Assembly (NCBI RefSeq): GCF_001442615.1
Contig: NZ_LMXN01000017.1
Coordinates: 62,001-126,000, forward strand
Length of the DNA stretch: 64,000 bases
DNA from: Algoriphagus resistens
GTDB lineage: Bacteria; Bacteroidota; Bacteroidia; Cytophagales; Cyclobacteriaceae
Direction of reading: 5' to 3'
In this document: positions 36,089-44,452 of the stretch, in pieces
Position numbering within the stretch: position 1 is the stretch's first letter
Layout of the letters: every line of letters starts with the position of its first letter
Notes under the pieces: generated by a model
The model's database searches: none
Told to the model about the DNA's origin: nothing
Seen by the model: the letters and a program-made list of their open reading frames with translations, nothing else
Program-made: the position numbers and the translations under genes

Positions 36089-36517
36089 ATGAAGAAGGCC
36101 AAGTTACTGATAGAACATACATATGATTTCGAGCTTTTGGGGCTTGTATCGCCCGTAAAGGACTATAAAATGGCCTGGCTGATCAACAGGGATTTAGACC
36201 TAGATCTCATTAAATCCGAGGATCTGTTATTGGAATTTATGACCCTTCCAAGCCTGAAAATCTCCCAATATTTCCTTTCTTTACCGCACGGATTTGTTCA
36301 GCTTTTAAGAAACAAGGCCTTAAATTCTACAAATCAAGTGTCGTATTTGATCCCTGAATTGAAATCAATGGATTATTTCCTTTTGGTACAAGACGATACC
36401 TTTCAGATAAGTATTAATACATTTGCCAACCAGCTGGCAAAAAATCGGTACATACAAAATGTGATGAAGCTGGATGTAAGCAAACTTAAATCAAAAGAAA
36501 ACCTATTAACTTATTAA
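36089..36517 (+). CDS. IPExxxVDY-family protein
   Basis: The protein has 142 residues. The motif that names this Bacteroidota family appears as IPELKSMDYFLLVQ near 90-103, with Met in place of Val. The function is unknown. It precedes pyk by seven bases; this pairing is widespread in Bacteroidota, so the two are co-transcribed here and perhaps functionally linked. Confidence 0.85.
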   Translation: MKKAKLLIEHTYDFELLGLVSPVKDYKMAWLINRDLDLDLIKSEDLLLEFMTLPSLKISQYFLSLPHGFVQLLRNKALNSTNQVSYLIPELKSMDYFLLVQDDTFQISINTFANQLAKNRYIQNVMKLDVSKLKSKENLLTY

Positions 36518-36524
36518 TCCCCTA

Positions 36525-37949
36525 ATGAGCCATTTCAATAAAACAAAGATTCTCGCAACTATAGGCCCCGCTTCAAATAACTATGAAACTATCAAAAGCC
36601 TGGCGGCAGCCGGCGCAAATGTGTTTCGTTTGAATTTTTCGCATGGTACACACGATATCCATGCTGATGTAGCAAAAATTATCAGACAGATTAATAAGGA
36701 TGAAGGGCTTAATCTGGGAATTCTTCAAGACCTTCAAGGGCCAAAAATCCGTGTTGGAGAAGTGGAAAACAACGGAGTAGAAATCAATCCTGGAGATTTG
36801 ATTACTATCACCAATGATCCTGTGATCGGCACAAGTAGCCTGGTAAGCACAGTATATCAGAATCTTCCAAATGATGTAGTTTCCGGAGATAGGATTTTGA
36901 TTGATGATGGAAATCTGGAAGTGAGAGTAAACGACACGGATGGAAAAAATGTTAACTGTACAGTAATCCATGGCGGAATTTTAAAGTCCAGAAAAGGGAT
37001 CAATCTACCAAATACCAAAGTGAGTGCCCCTTCTTTAACAGAGAAAGACATAGAAGACTTGGCATTCGGTCTGGAGCAGGAAGTCGACTGGATCGCACTT
37101 TCATTTGTTAGATCAGCAGAAGATATCATTGACCTAAGAGAAAGGATTGAAGCAAAAGGCAAAGTTTGTAAGATCGTAGCGAAAATCGAAAAGCCTGAAG
37201 CGCTGGAAAATATAGATGCAATTATCGAAGCGACAGATGCAATTATGGTTGCCCGTGGTGACTTGGGAGTGGAAGTTCCTATGGAAATTGTCCCGCTTTG
37301 GCAGAAAAGAATAGTAGAGAAATGCAAGCTTGCCTGTAAGCCGGTGATCATCGCTACCCAGATGATGGAAAGTATGATCGTGAATCCTCGGCCGACCCGT
37401 GCAGAGACAAACGATGTGGCTAATGCAGTACTTGATGGAGCAGACGCTGTGATGCTTTCTGCAGAAACCGCTTCGGGAAAATATCCTGTGAATGCAGTGA
37501 AAGCTATGAGCAGCATCATTAGCTATCTGGAAAAAAATGCTGAGATCTATCATAATCTCTACAAAATCCCTGAGGATGATGATACCTTCTTGAGCAACAA
37601 TTTAATTTTGATGGCATCCAGACTTTCCAGAAATGTGAAAGCCAAAGCCATCGTAGGAATTACTTCTTCCGGTTTCACTGGATTTAGAATTGCTTCACAC
37701 AGACCTTCTGCAAATATTTTTGTCTTCACGAGAAATAAGCCATTGATCACTCAAATGAGTCTGGTGTGGGGGGTAAGAGCCTATTTCTATGAGAATCAAG
37801 TTTCCACTGACGCTACCTTTACCGATATCGAAAATACGCTCAAGGGAGATGGATACGTAAATGGAGGGGATATTATTATAAACACCGGGAGCATGCCGCT
37901 GAAATCAAACGGTAGAACCAACATGTTGAAGGTTCATATTGTTGAGTAA
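36525..37949 (+). CDS. pyk: Pyruvate kinase
   Basis: The protein has 474 residues. The N terminus NKTKILATIGPASNNYETI, the catalytic-lysine region KIVAKIEKPEALEN (about 218-231) and the MVARGDLGVEVP metal-binding region (about 240-251) are all present. It converts phosphoenolpyruvate and ADP to pyruvate and ATP. It is the second gene after the IPExxxVDY protein. The nearest strong terminator is about 165 bases downstream, so the transcript has a long 3' region. Confidence 0.97.
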   Translation: MSHFNKTKILATIGPASNNYETIKSLAAAGANVFRLNFSHGTHDIHADVAKIIRQINKDEGLNLGILQDLQGPKIRVGEVENNGVEINPGDLITITNDPVIGTSSLVSTVYQNLPNDVVSGDRILIDDGNLEVRVNDTDGKNVNCTVIHGGILKSRKGINLPNTKVSAPSLTEKDIEDLAFGLEQEVDWIALSFVRSAEDIIDLRERIEAKGKVCKIVAKIEKPEALENIDAIIEATDAIMVARGDLGVEVPMEIVPLWQKRIVEKCKLACKPVIIATQMMESMIVNPRPTRAETNDVANAVLDGADAVMLSAETASGKYPVNAVKAMSSIISYLEKNAEIYHNLYKIPEDDDTFLSNNLILMASRLSRNVKAKAIVGITSSGFTGFRIASHRPSANIFVFTRNKPLITQMSLVWGVRAYFYENQVSTDATFTDIENTLKGDGYVNGGDIIINTGSMPLKSNGRTNMLKVHIVE

Positions 37950-38317
37950 ATCTTAGGTTGAATCTCCAAAAGAGAGTCCAGGGTTTATTTAGGCCACTGA
38001 AAAAGTCCTTTGCATAAATTTCACCAACAAATTGGTGTGAAAATATAAATTTAACTCTCTGAGAATCGTTTATAAACAAACTGGTTAAATAAGATTTCTC
38101 ACTAATCAAAGCAGAATGGCTTATGGATTTTTATCTTCATAAGCCATTTTTTTAGGGATGTTTTTCAGTGCCTTCGATTTATTCGAGACTCTTTTTATGG
38201 TGTTTCATCATTTCGCAGAATATGAAGGGAAGTATAGAATTCGGTGGATGTGCTGTTGATCAGTAGCTCGCAGGTCTTAGTTGGTTGGCTGCGACTGATC
38301 GCTTACCACTGACTATC
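37950..38317. other. 368-base gap between pyk and the NFACT gene
   Basis: No supported ORF. A hairpin with a two-base bulge (38018-38042, TTTCACCAA against TTGGTGTGAAA) and the terminator at 38115-38153 are the visible structures. The 100 bases between them could belong to the pyk 3' region or to a small RNA; neither is shown. Confidence 0.4.
38115..38153 (+). terminator. Terminator downstream of pyk
   Basis: The stem AATGGCTTATG (38115-38125) / CATAAGCCATT (38138-38148) is followed by T's to 38153. Confidence 0.75.
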
Positions 38318-39898
38318 TTAATCTGCCTTGCCGAAAATCTCCTCCGGTCCATGCGGAACTACCATCAGCACTTTTTCTTTTTCCACCATTACGGAGCCTG
38401 CAGGTGATCCTTTCACTTTTCTTACATATTTGGCTTCTGTATGGATCACTGGAGCTAGCGATTCATTTTTGTTCTTGGAATAAAAAGCGGCAAGTGACGC
38501 GGCCGTTTCTAAGACAGTCATTGGGATGCTTTTAAGGCCGGAGGTCTTGATGAGTACATGAGAGCCAGGAACCCTCCGTGCGTGCAGCCAGATATCATCT
38601 TTCTTGGTGTAGCCTCTAAGCATCTCATCATTTGCCTGGGCAGACTTGCCTACCCAAATTGGAAATCCCTCGAATTCAAACGTTTTGAAAGGTAGTATTA
38701 CCGCGTCTTTTTGGAGAGCTTTGTCCTCACCATGGGATTTCTTGTAGTTTTTTAAAGCTCTGAAATCATCAATGGAATTCAATTCTTCTATTTTGGATAC
38801 AAGCGAGGACGCTTGGTTTTTTTTTGCTGCAAGTGTCTTTTCCAGCTGCTCCCATTCCAGTTTTCTGTTCTTGCTTTTTCTATAGAGAGAAGCGGCGTGA
38901 TCCTGGGGCTTTTGATTCGGCTTAAGTTTGACCTCTACGATATCTCCGGTATAAAAATTCAATAGCTCTGCCTGCAATTTTCCTCCTTGGAATTCGTGGA
39001 GATTGGCCATAATCACATCTGCTACTTGTGAGGGTGGGGGAGAATTTCGGAGTTCTTCCAGCTTTTGAGCCGACTTTTGAATATAAGAAGTGGTACGCTT
39101 GAGCTGCTCTTGGTATTTTTTGAGCAGCGTATTTTTATCTTTTTCAAAATTCCCCCGAACAAGAGCTAGGTAAAAAAGCTCGTTCACAGCTTGTATGGGA
39201 TTTGAGAATTGTTTTACAGGATTGTCCTCTGGCAAAAGACTTAAGTGGATTTCCCCACTTCTTTCGACCAACGAAAAGAGGGGTGTCTCCAGGATGTCCA
39301 ACAGTTCCTGCATCAATTCCCACTTTGTTTGCAGGTCAGCTTCAGGATAACCTTTTTCTTTTAACCAGATTCTGGGAATAGTTCCTAACGTAGGGAGAAA
39401 TTTCGAAGCATTTCCTTCTAGTTTTTCGAAGCATTTTCTACTCAAATCATAGTCTTTATTTAATGAATTTAAGTCTAGCTCTCTGTCTTCGGTAAGACTA
39501 TTTCGGAATAGCCTCAGCGGAGAATTACTGTCTTGCCCATACAGCAGTACGTTGCTCCTGTTTGCATGTAATTTGAATAGGAGGGTTTTCCCAGATACAA
39601 GACTAAAATAGAAAGCCCGCTCAAAACTAAATACCTCACACCCGGTGATTTCCTCTCCGGTTAATTCTTTAAAAAGGTCTATACTGTTTCTTTTGGCTCT
39701 CTGAAAATTCTCAGGGAAAGAAAGGTAAATCTGAGGGGGTAGGAAATGAGCACGGATAAATCTTGATTCTTCACCATCTCCAGTTTCGATAATCAATTCA
39801 TCTTTGTTCTGCGAAAAGCAGGAGATAATTTTCTTTCCTGCGAAAGCTTTTTCGAGTTCAGGACAGAGGTACTTCAGGAAATGATAATTCAGGTGCAT
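38318..39898 (-). CDS. NFACT-family protein (Rqc2/RqcH-like)
   Basis: The protein has 526 residues. The N-terminal NFACT-N domain (about 1-210) is followed by a long charged coiled coil (about 250-390) and the NFACT-R RNA-binding domain with DIWLHARRVPGSHVLIKTSG near residue 455. This is the layout of RqcH/Rqc2, which binds stalled 50S subunits with peptidyl-tRNA and adds alanine tails. It is slightly shorter than B. subtilis RqcH. It is the last of five overlapping leftward genes; its start codon overlaps the MBL hydrolase stop by one base. Confidence 0.85.
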   Translation of the reverse strand: MHLNYHFLKYLCPELEKAFAGKKIISCFSQNKDELIIETGDGEESRFIRAHFLPPQIYLSFPENFQRAKRNSIDLFKELTGEEITGCEVFSFERAFYFSLVSGKTLLFKLHANRSNVLLYGQDSNSPLRLFRNSLTEDRELDLNSLNKDYDLSRKCFEKLEGNASKFLPTLGTIPRIWLKEKGYPEADLQTKWELMQELLDILETPLFSLVERSGEIHLSLLPEDNPVKQFSNPIQAVNELFYLALVRGNFEKDKNTLLKKYQEQLKRTTSYIQKSAQKLEELRNSPPPSQVADVIMANLHEFQGGKLQAELLNFYTGDIVEVKLKPNQKPQDHAASLYRKSKNRKLEWEQLEKTLAAKKNQASSLVSKIEELNSIDDFRALKNYKKSHGEDKALQKDAVILPFKTFEFEGFPIWVGKSAQANDEMLRGYTKKDDIWLHARRVPGSHVLIKTSGLKSIPMTVLETAASLAAFYSKNKNESLAPVIHTEAKYVRKVKGSPAGSVMVEKEKVLMVVPHGPEEIFGKAD

Positions 39899-40662
39899 TA
39901 ATCCAAAGTTAGCTGAAGACCGTCATAGGCCAAAGCTATTCCTTCAGGTAATTCCTGATCCACGGCGTTATGTACCCCAAGTTTATGGGAAATGTGCGTG
40001 AAGTAGGTCTGTTTTGCTCCGATTTGCCTTGCAATCTCTACAGCTTCTCCCAAGGTGAAGTGCGAAATATGGGATTCTTTTTGCAAAGCATTTAGAACCA
40101 ATGTTTCAGTACCCTCAATCAGTTTGAATGATTCTTCAGGAATGAAACTTGCATCCGTGATGTAGGTGAAATCCCCAATACGAAAACCCATGACAGGAAG
40201 TTTGTAGTGTATAACCGGAATGGGAGTAATGGTGATTCCTGCAATACTAAAGGGCATTTCATCGATTGCTATTGTCTCTACCATCGGAATACCCGGATAT
40301 CTTTTGTCTGCGAAAATATACGCGAATTCCCGTTTAATCTGCTCCAACACCTGAGGTCTGCCAAAGATTGGGATGTCCTTTTGCTGCATAAAGTTAAATG
40401 GCCTGATATCATCCAGACCTGCTGTGTGATCCTTGTGCTCGTGGGTATAGATGACAGCATCGAGTTTGGTGATTCCTGCTCTGAGAACCTGACTTCTGAA
40501 ATCGGGTCCCGTGTCAATTACCAGAGACAGTTCGTCAATTTGGATATGAATCGAAGCTCTGAATCGCTTGTCCCTAAAATCCAATGAGTTGCATGCCTGG
40601 CAGGCGCAACCGATCACGGGAACGCCTTGAGAAGTGCCGGTTCCTAAAAAGGTTACTTTCAA
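39898..40662 (-). CDS. MBL-fold metallo-hydrolase (PhnP-like)
   Basis: The protein has 254 residues. The zinc motif HEHKDH gives His74, His76, Asp78 and His79, after the first strand MKVTFLGTGTSQGVPVIGC. Cys19, Cys21 and Cys24 resemble the structural zinc site of PhnP. PhnP hydrolyses cyclic ribose phosphates; other relatives process RNA or lipids, so the substrate is unassigned. The start overlaps the preceding small gene by four bases and the stop overlaps the NFACT start. Confidence 0.85.
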   Translation of the reverse strand: MKVTFLGTGTSQGVPVIGCACQACNSLDFRDKRFRASIHIQIDELSLVIDTGPDFRSQVLRAGITKLDAVIYTHEHKDHTAGLDDIRPFNFMQQKDIPIFGRPQVLEQIKREFAYIFADKRYPGIPMVETIAIDEMPFSIAGITITPIPVIHYKLPVMGFRIGDFTYITDASFIPEESFKLIEGTETLVLNALQKESHISHFTLGEAVEIARQIGAKQTYFTHISHKLGVHNAVDQELPEGIALAYDGLQLTLD

Positions 40663-40937
40663 AATTTCAATTGGGTTTGCCTCAGTTCAGTGAGGAAGTC
40701 ATGATTTGCTTTATCCTTGAAATCGGCAGGATCCAGGTTCAGTTCTAGCAGGATATCGATGAGCGCATTGATTTTTCCTTCCAGTGGGAAATACTTATTG
40801 ACGATAACAATTTTGGCATCATTCAACACACAGTAGCCGGATTTGAAATTTCCTTTTTCGTAGCGCAACATGTATTCTGATGAAGCGAATAGATTTTCGA
40901 GTTTATCCAAAAAATGCTTGGTGTGCATTATTACCAT
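40659..40937 (-). CDS. Conserved-looking small protein of unknown function
   Basis: The protein has 92 residues with no signal peptide, membrane segment or recognised domain. It looks like a mixed alpha/beta fold (KSGYCVLNDAKIVIVNKYF then a helix ALIDILLEL). I do not recognise a named family. The case for a real gene rests on spacing: it starts one base after the response regulator stop and overlaps the MBL gene by four bases. Met4 is an alternative start. Confidence 0.7.
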   Translation of the reverse strand: MVIMHTKHFLDKLENLFASSEYMLRYEKGNFKSGYCVLNDAKIVIVNKYFPLEGKINALIDILLELNLDPADFKDKANHDFLTELRQTQLKF

Positions 40938-40938
40938 C

Positions 40939-41316
40939 TCAACTCAAGAATTTCTTAACGGTGGCGAGTAATTTGTCGTAATCAAGTGGTTTCTGGATAA
41001 AATCATCGAAACCTAACCTTCTGAATTCATCCATTGTATAGTTGTGCATATTGCCGCTAATCGCAATTATCGGAAGTTTTGATTTGGAAGAATCATTCAG
41101 TTCACGAATCATTTTGGTGCAGGTTGCTCCATCCAATACAGGCATGTTGAGATCCATTAGGATAAGGTCAAACTCCTCTTTCTCTAACATTTCTAAAACC
41201 TGTTTCCCATTTCTGGCAGCTTTCAATTGGTAATTGTCAAATGAAAGAATGCTTTTGGTCAGGTTGATGATAATGGAACTGTCTTCACCTACAAGAATTT
41301 TTTTTGGCTTGTTCAT
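40939..41316 (-). CDS. Single-domain response regulator (CheY-like)
   Basis: The protein has 125 residues, receiver domain only. The phospho-acceptor is Asp55 (LILMDLNMPVLDG), the acidic pair is GED near 10-12, and the conserved Lys is in IQKPLDYDK. It has no output domain, so it acts as a phosphate shuttle or by protein contact. Its start overlaps the stop of the REC-HPt gene by four bases. Confidence 0.92.
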   Translation of the reverse strand: MNKPKKILVGEDSSIIINLTKSILSFDNYQLKAARNGKQVLEMLEKEEFDLILMDLNMPVLDGATCTKMIRELNDSSKSKLPIIAISGNMHNYTMDEFRRLGFDDFIQKPLDYDKLLATVKKFLS

Positions 41317-42065
41317 GGGCTAAAAGTAGTTTCTTCTTGGAGATATTTCTCAAATATTATACGCTCATTTTTTAGTTTTATTAGTATTGTTTCCAAAGAT
41401 TTCCAGTCTTGAACCCGTGCTTTTGCATCAGCTTCGCTAGATAATCTGAAAATAGCATTCGCGCCCAACGAGCCCGAATTACCTTTCAGGGCATGCAAGT
41501 ATTCAATGAGAACTTGCGGGTCTCTCTCTCGAAACGCGGCATCAATATAAATGATCGATTGATCAAATTCTTCCAGGAGATCCATATATAGTGACTTAAT
41601 AGTAGCTATTGGATTGTATTTCAGCAATTGATGAAGTACTTTTTTGTCTAATATCTCCTTTTCTTCTTCTTCTTCCGTAGGTTTTGAGTCCTTATCCTTA
41701 CTGGAAGCTAAATTTGCAGTGATCACATCCAGAAATTCTTTTGGGCGGATGGGTTTTGTGATTAAATCATCAAATCCCATTTCCAGAAAGCATTTTTTGG
41801 CTGATTCTGCTGAATAAGAAGTGATGGCAATGATTGGGCATTGATATACTGATTGACGTCTGATGATTTTTGATGCAGTAATGCCGTCCATGGCAGGCAT
41901 TTGAATATCCATCAGGATCAAATCAAACTTTTCCAGTGATGCTCTCTCCACTGCTTCCACACCATTTTTGACTGCTTCAAAGCGGTACAGCTGTCCGACC
42001 AGGTTTTCCATTAATCGCCTGTTCAAATCATTGTGATCAACAATCAATACCTTTTTGCTTTTCAT
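41313..42065 (-). CDS. Response regulator with C-terminal HPt domain
   Basis: The protein has 250 residues. The receiver domain has Asp53 (LILMDIQMPAMDG). An acidic linker (Glu run near 131-136) leads to an HPt domain with the phospho-acceptor His191 in LHALKGNSGSLGA. This is a phosphorelay intermediate that could take phosphate from a hybrid kinase and pass it to the adjacent single-domain regulator. No kinase is adjacent. It is the first gene of the overlapping unit and is divergent from miaA with only about 46 bases between. Confidence 0.9.
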   Translation of the reverse strand: MKSKKVLIVDHNDLNRRLMENLVGQLYRFEAVKNGVEAVERASLEKFDLILMDIQMPAMDGITASKIIRRQSVYQCPIIAITSYSAESAKKCFLEMGFDDLITKPIRPKEFLDVITANLASSKDKDSKPTEEEEEKEILDKKVLHQLLKYNPIATIKSLYMDLLEEFDQSIIYIDAAFRERDPQVLIEYLHALKGNSGSLGANAIFRLSSEADAKARVQDWKSLETILIKLKNERIIFEKYLQEETTFSP

Positions 42066-42111
42066 TAGAATACTTTGGAATTTTAACTTTCAGCTTTATC
42101 GATACCTTATT

Positions 42112-43020
42112 TTGTCTAATCAATCCTATTTGATCCTTGTGGTGGGACCCACCGCAGTCGGCAAGACCGATTTATGTCTAAATCTAGCCAAAAAATTTAA
42201 GACTGAAATTGTGTCCTGTGATAGCAGGCAATTTTATCGGGAGATGAATCTGGGCACAGCAAAACCCACTTCAAATGAATTGAAGCTGGTTCCGCACCAT
42301 TTTATAAATAGCCTGTCAATAGAACAGGATTATGACGTGCGCAAGTTTGAGCGTGCTGCATTGATCTTGCTTGATGCGTTGTTTTCAAAATATAAAACGG
42401 TGATTATGACCGGGGGATCAGGGTTGTTTGCCGATGCCATAGTAAATGGATTGGATGAAATGCCAGAGGTTGCACCTGAAATCCGGGCTGAAATAATTAA
42501 GGAATACCAGGAAAAGGGACTGACTTTTTTACAAGAAGAAATAGCCACAAACGATCCCGAATACTTTAAAACAGTAGATCAAAAGAACCCTCAGCGTTTG
42601 ATGCGGGCTTTGGAAATATGGAGAGGCTCGGGTAAGAGGTTCAGTTCCTTTCGTGTGAAATCAAAGAAAGAGAGGCCTTTTGAAGTGATCAAAATCGGAT
42701 TGGAACGAAATAGGGAAGAGCTTTATGCCAGAATAGATCTAAGAATGGAACAGATGATAGCAGCAGGATTATTTGATGAGGCAGATGCCCTGTATGATAA
42801 AAGACATCTGAATGCGCTTCAGACGGTGGGATACTCGGAGATCTTCGGGTTTTTGGAAGGAAAGTACGATAAAGAAGAAGCTATTCGTTTGCTCAAAAGG
42901 AATTCACGCCGCTATGCCAAACGACAGGTTACTTGGTTCAAAAAAGACGAGGCGATCAGGTGGTTTTCTCCGGAAAATCAGGATGAAATTCTAGCTTATC
43001 TAGAAGATCAGATCGCATGA
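42112..43020 (+). CDS. miaA: tRNA dimethylallyltransferase MiaA
   Basis: From a TTG start at 42112 the protein has 302 residues; the P-loop GPTAVGKT is at 12-19, where the family expects it. SCDSRQFYREMNLGTAKP and MTGGSGLFADAIVNG follow. MiaA adds an isopentenyl group to A37 of tRNAs reading UNN codons. There is no ATG between the upstream stop and the P-loop; a TTG at 42055 would overlap the start of the divergent REC-HPt gene, so 42112 is preferred. The end overlaps the convergent small membrane protein by 13 bases. Confidence 0.88.
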   Translation: MSNQSYLILVVGPTAVGKTDLCLNLAKKFKTEIVSCDSRQFYREMNLGTAKPTSNELKLVPHHFINSLSIEQDYDVRKFERAALILLDALFSKYKTVIMTGGSGLFADAIVNGLDEMPEVAPEIRAEIIKEYQEKGLTFLQEEIATNDPEYFKTVDQKNPQRLMRALEIWRGSGKRFSSFRVKSKKERPFEVIKIGLERNREELYARIDLRMEQMIAAGLFDEADALYDKRHLNALQTVGYSEIFGFLEGKYDKEEAIRLLKRNSRRYAKRQVTWFKKDEAIRWFSPENQDEILAYLEDQIA

Positions 43021-43343
43021 AATCGGGCTATTTTCCCCACCCAATTGTAAGGAGGTTTTTTTAGCAATGCATTGTATTGGATACGGTTGACTTTTAGATC
43101 CCGTATGATTTTCAATGCTTTTTCAGTGATGTTTTTTTCAGTTTGCTTTTCTTTTAGCGCAGCAATAAGCAAGTCAGGATCAGATGAGTTTTCCACCAAA
43201 ATCCCCAAAGCGGGATTTAATGAATTCAGCTTGAACAGCAGTTCTTTTTGATGATTGAGTTTTCGCTGCAAAGCATTTTTCACAGTGAGAAAAAATAGGA
43301 GGCATCCGCCTCCCAACATGATAAACAGAGGTATAAAGCCCAT
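43008..43343 (-). CDS. Small membrane-anchored protein of unknown function
   Basis: The protein has 111 residues. One N-terminal hydrophobic segment (3-20) is followed by a charged, mostly helical domain (about 22-105). No family is recognised. It follows pfkA after one base on the same strand, which supports it being real and co-transcribed. It overlaps the end of miaA. Confidence 0.6.
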   Translation of the reverse strand: MGFIPLFIMLGGGCLLFFLTVKNALQRKLNHQKELLFKLNSLNPALGILVENSSDPDLLIAALKEKQTEKNITEKALKIIRDLKVNRIQYNALLKKPPYNWVGKIARFHAI

Positions 43344-43344
43344 C

Positions 43345-44319
43345 TTATATACTGCAAATTTTCATTAATTTAAGATGATCTTCGATCAAATGCTTTGTTT
43401 TGCCGATACAGTCTGCAAATGGAGTGAAAATCACATCCTGATTGACAATTCCTACCATATGAAACTGATAGCCAGCAAGAAGTCCTTCTACGGCAGACAT
43501 TCCACAGCGACTTGCTAAAACCCGGTCACGGGCGGTGGGGTTTCCTCCACGCTGAATATGACCCAAGGTGGTAACTTTAAAGTCTTTCGAAGGATCATTC
43601 AACTTAATTTTCACTTTTTCCATAACAGTCTGCGCATTTCCTGCATCGTCACCTTCGGCTACTACGATGATGCTTGAAGATTTGCTTTTTCTAAGGTTCT
43701 TCAAGGACTTTACCACATCATCTAAATTAGTTTTGGTCTCAGGCACCATTACGAATTCAGCCCCTCCGCCAATTCCTGATTCCACTGCGATAAATCCTGC
43801 GTCCCTTCCCATCACTTCTATAAAGAAAATCCTATCGTGAGCTGCAGCCGTGTCGCGGATTTTGTCAATGGCCTCTAATGCCGTATTTACAGCGGTGTCA
43901 AAACCAATAGTGTAATCAGTGCCATATAGATCATTGTCGATAGTTCCCGGGCAGCCAATGGTAGGAATGCCATATTCTTCAAAAAATAGCTTAGCTCCGG
44001 TAAATGTACCATCTCCACCTATTGCTACCAATCCTTCAATGCCATGTGCGATAAGATTGTCATACGCTTGCTTTCTTCCTTCAGGAGTTTTGAATTCCAT
44101 AGACCGGGCTGATTTCAAGATCGTACCACCGCGCTGTACTATATTACTGACCGAATGGGACTGCAAACGCTTGATGTCACCATCGATCATCCCCTCATAT
44201 CCACGATAGATTCCATATACTTCTAATCCTTTAAAAATGGCGGTACGAACTACTGCTCTTACACATGCGTTCATGCCAGGACTATCTCCTCCAGAAGTAA
44301 AAACTGCTATTTTTTTCAT
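43345..44319 (-). CDS. pfkA: ATP-dependent 6-phosphofructokinase
   Basis: From MKKIAVFTSGGDSPGMN the protein has 324 residues. Diagnostic parts are GGDGTF near 103 (nucleotide and phosphate binding), TIDNDLYGTDYTIGFDTA near 125-143 (catalytic Asp, PfkA signature) and VMGRDAGFIA near 170. It phosphorylates fructose 6-phosphate. The frame extends to an ATG at 44340, adding seven residues; the start at 44319 fits the family N terminus better. Co-transcribed with the following small membrane protein. Confidence 0.95.
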   Translation of the reverse strand: MKKIAVFTSGGDSPGMNACVRAVVRTAIFKGLEVYGIYRGYEGMIDGDIKRLQSHSVSNIVQRGGTILKSARSMEFKTPEGRKQAYDNLIAHGIEGLVAIGGDGTFTGAKLFFEEYGIPTIGCPGTIDNDLYGTDYTIGFDTAVNTALEAIDKIRDTAAAHDRIFFIEVMGRDAGFIAVESGIGGGAEFVMVPETKTNLDDVVKSLKNLRKSKSSSIIVVAEGDDAGNAQTVMEKVKIKLNDPSKDFKVTTLGHIQRGGNPTARDRVLASRCGMSAVEGLLAGYQFHMVGIVNQDVIFTPFADCIGKTKHLIEDHLKLMKICSI

Positions 44320-44452
44320 GTTCATAGGTTTAATGGCCAAAAATAAGGATTTAAGAAGGAATGCTTTCAGTTTCTTAAATTATTAAACTTTTAATAAATA
44401 CTGGAGCGGAAAAGAACTTGAATTCCAGCACTAAAAATCTGAATTTGTATCT

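Noticed and set aside
36857..37519. A 220-residue frame opposite pyk
   Set aside because: Antisense to the conserved pyruvate kinase core; Ser/Ile-rich shadow frame.
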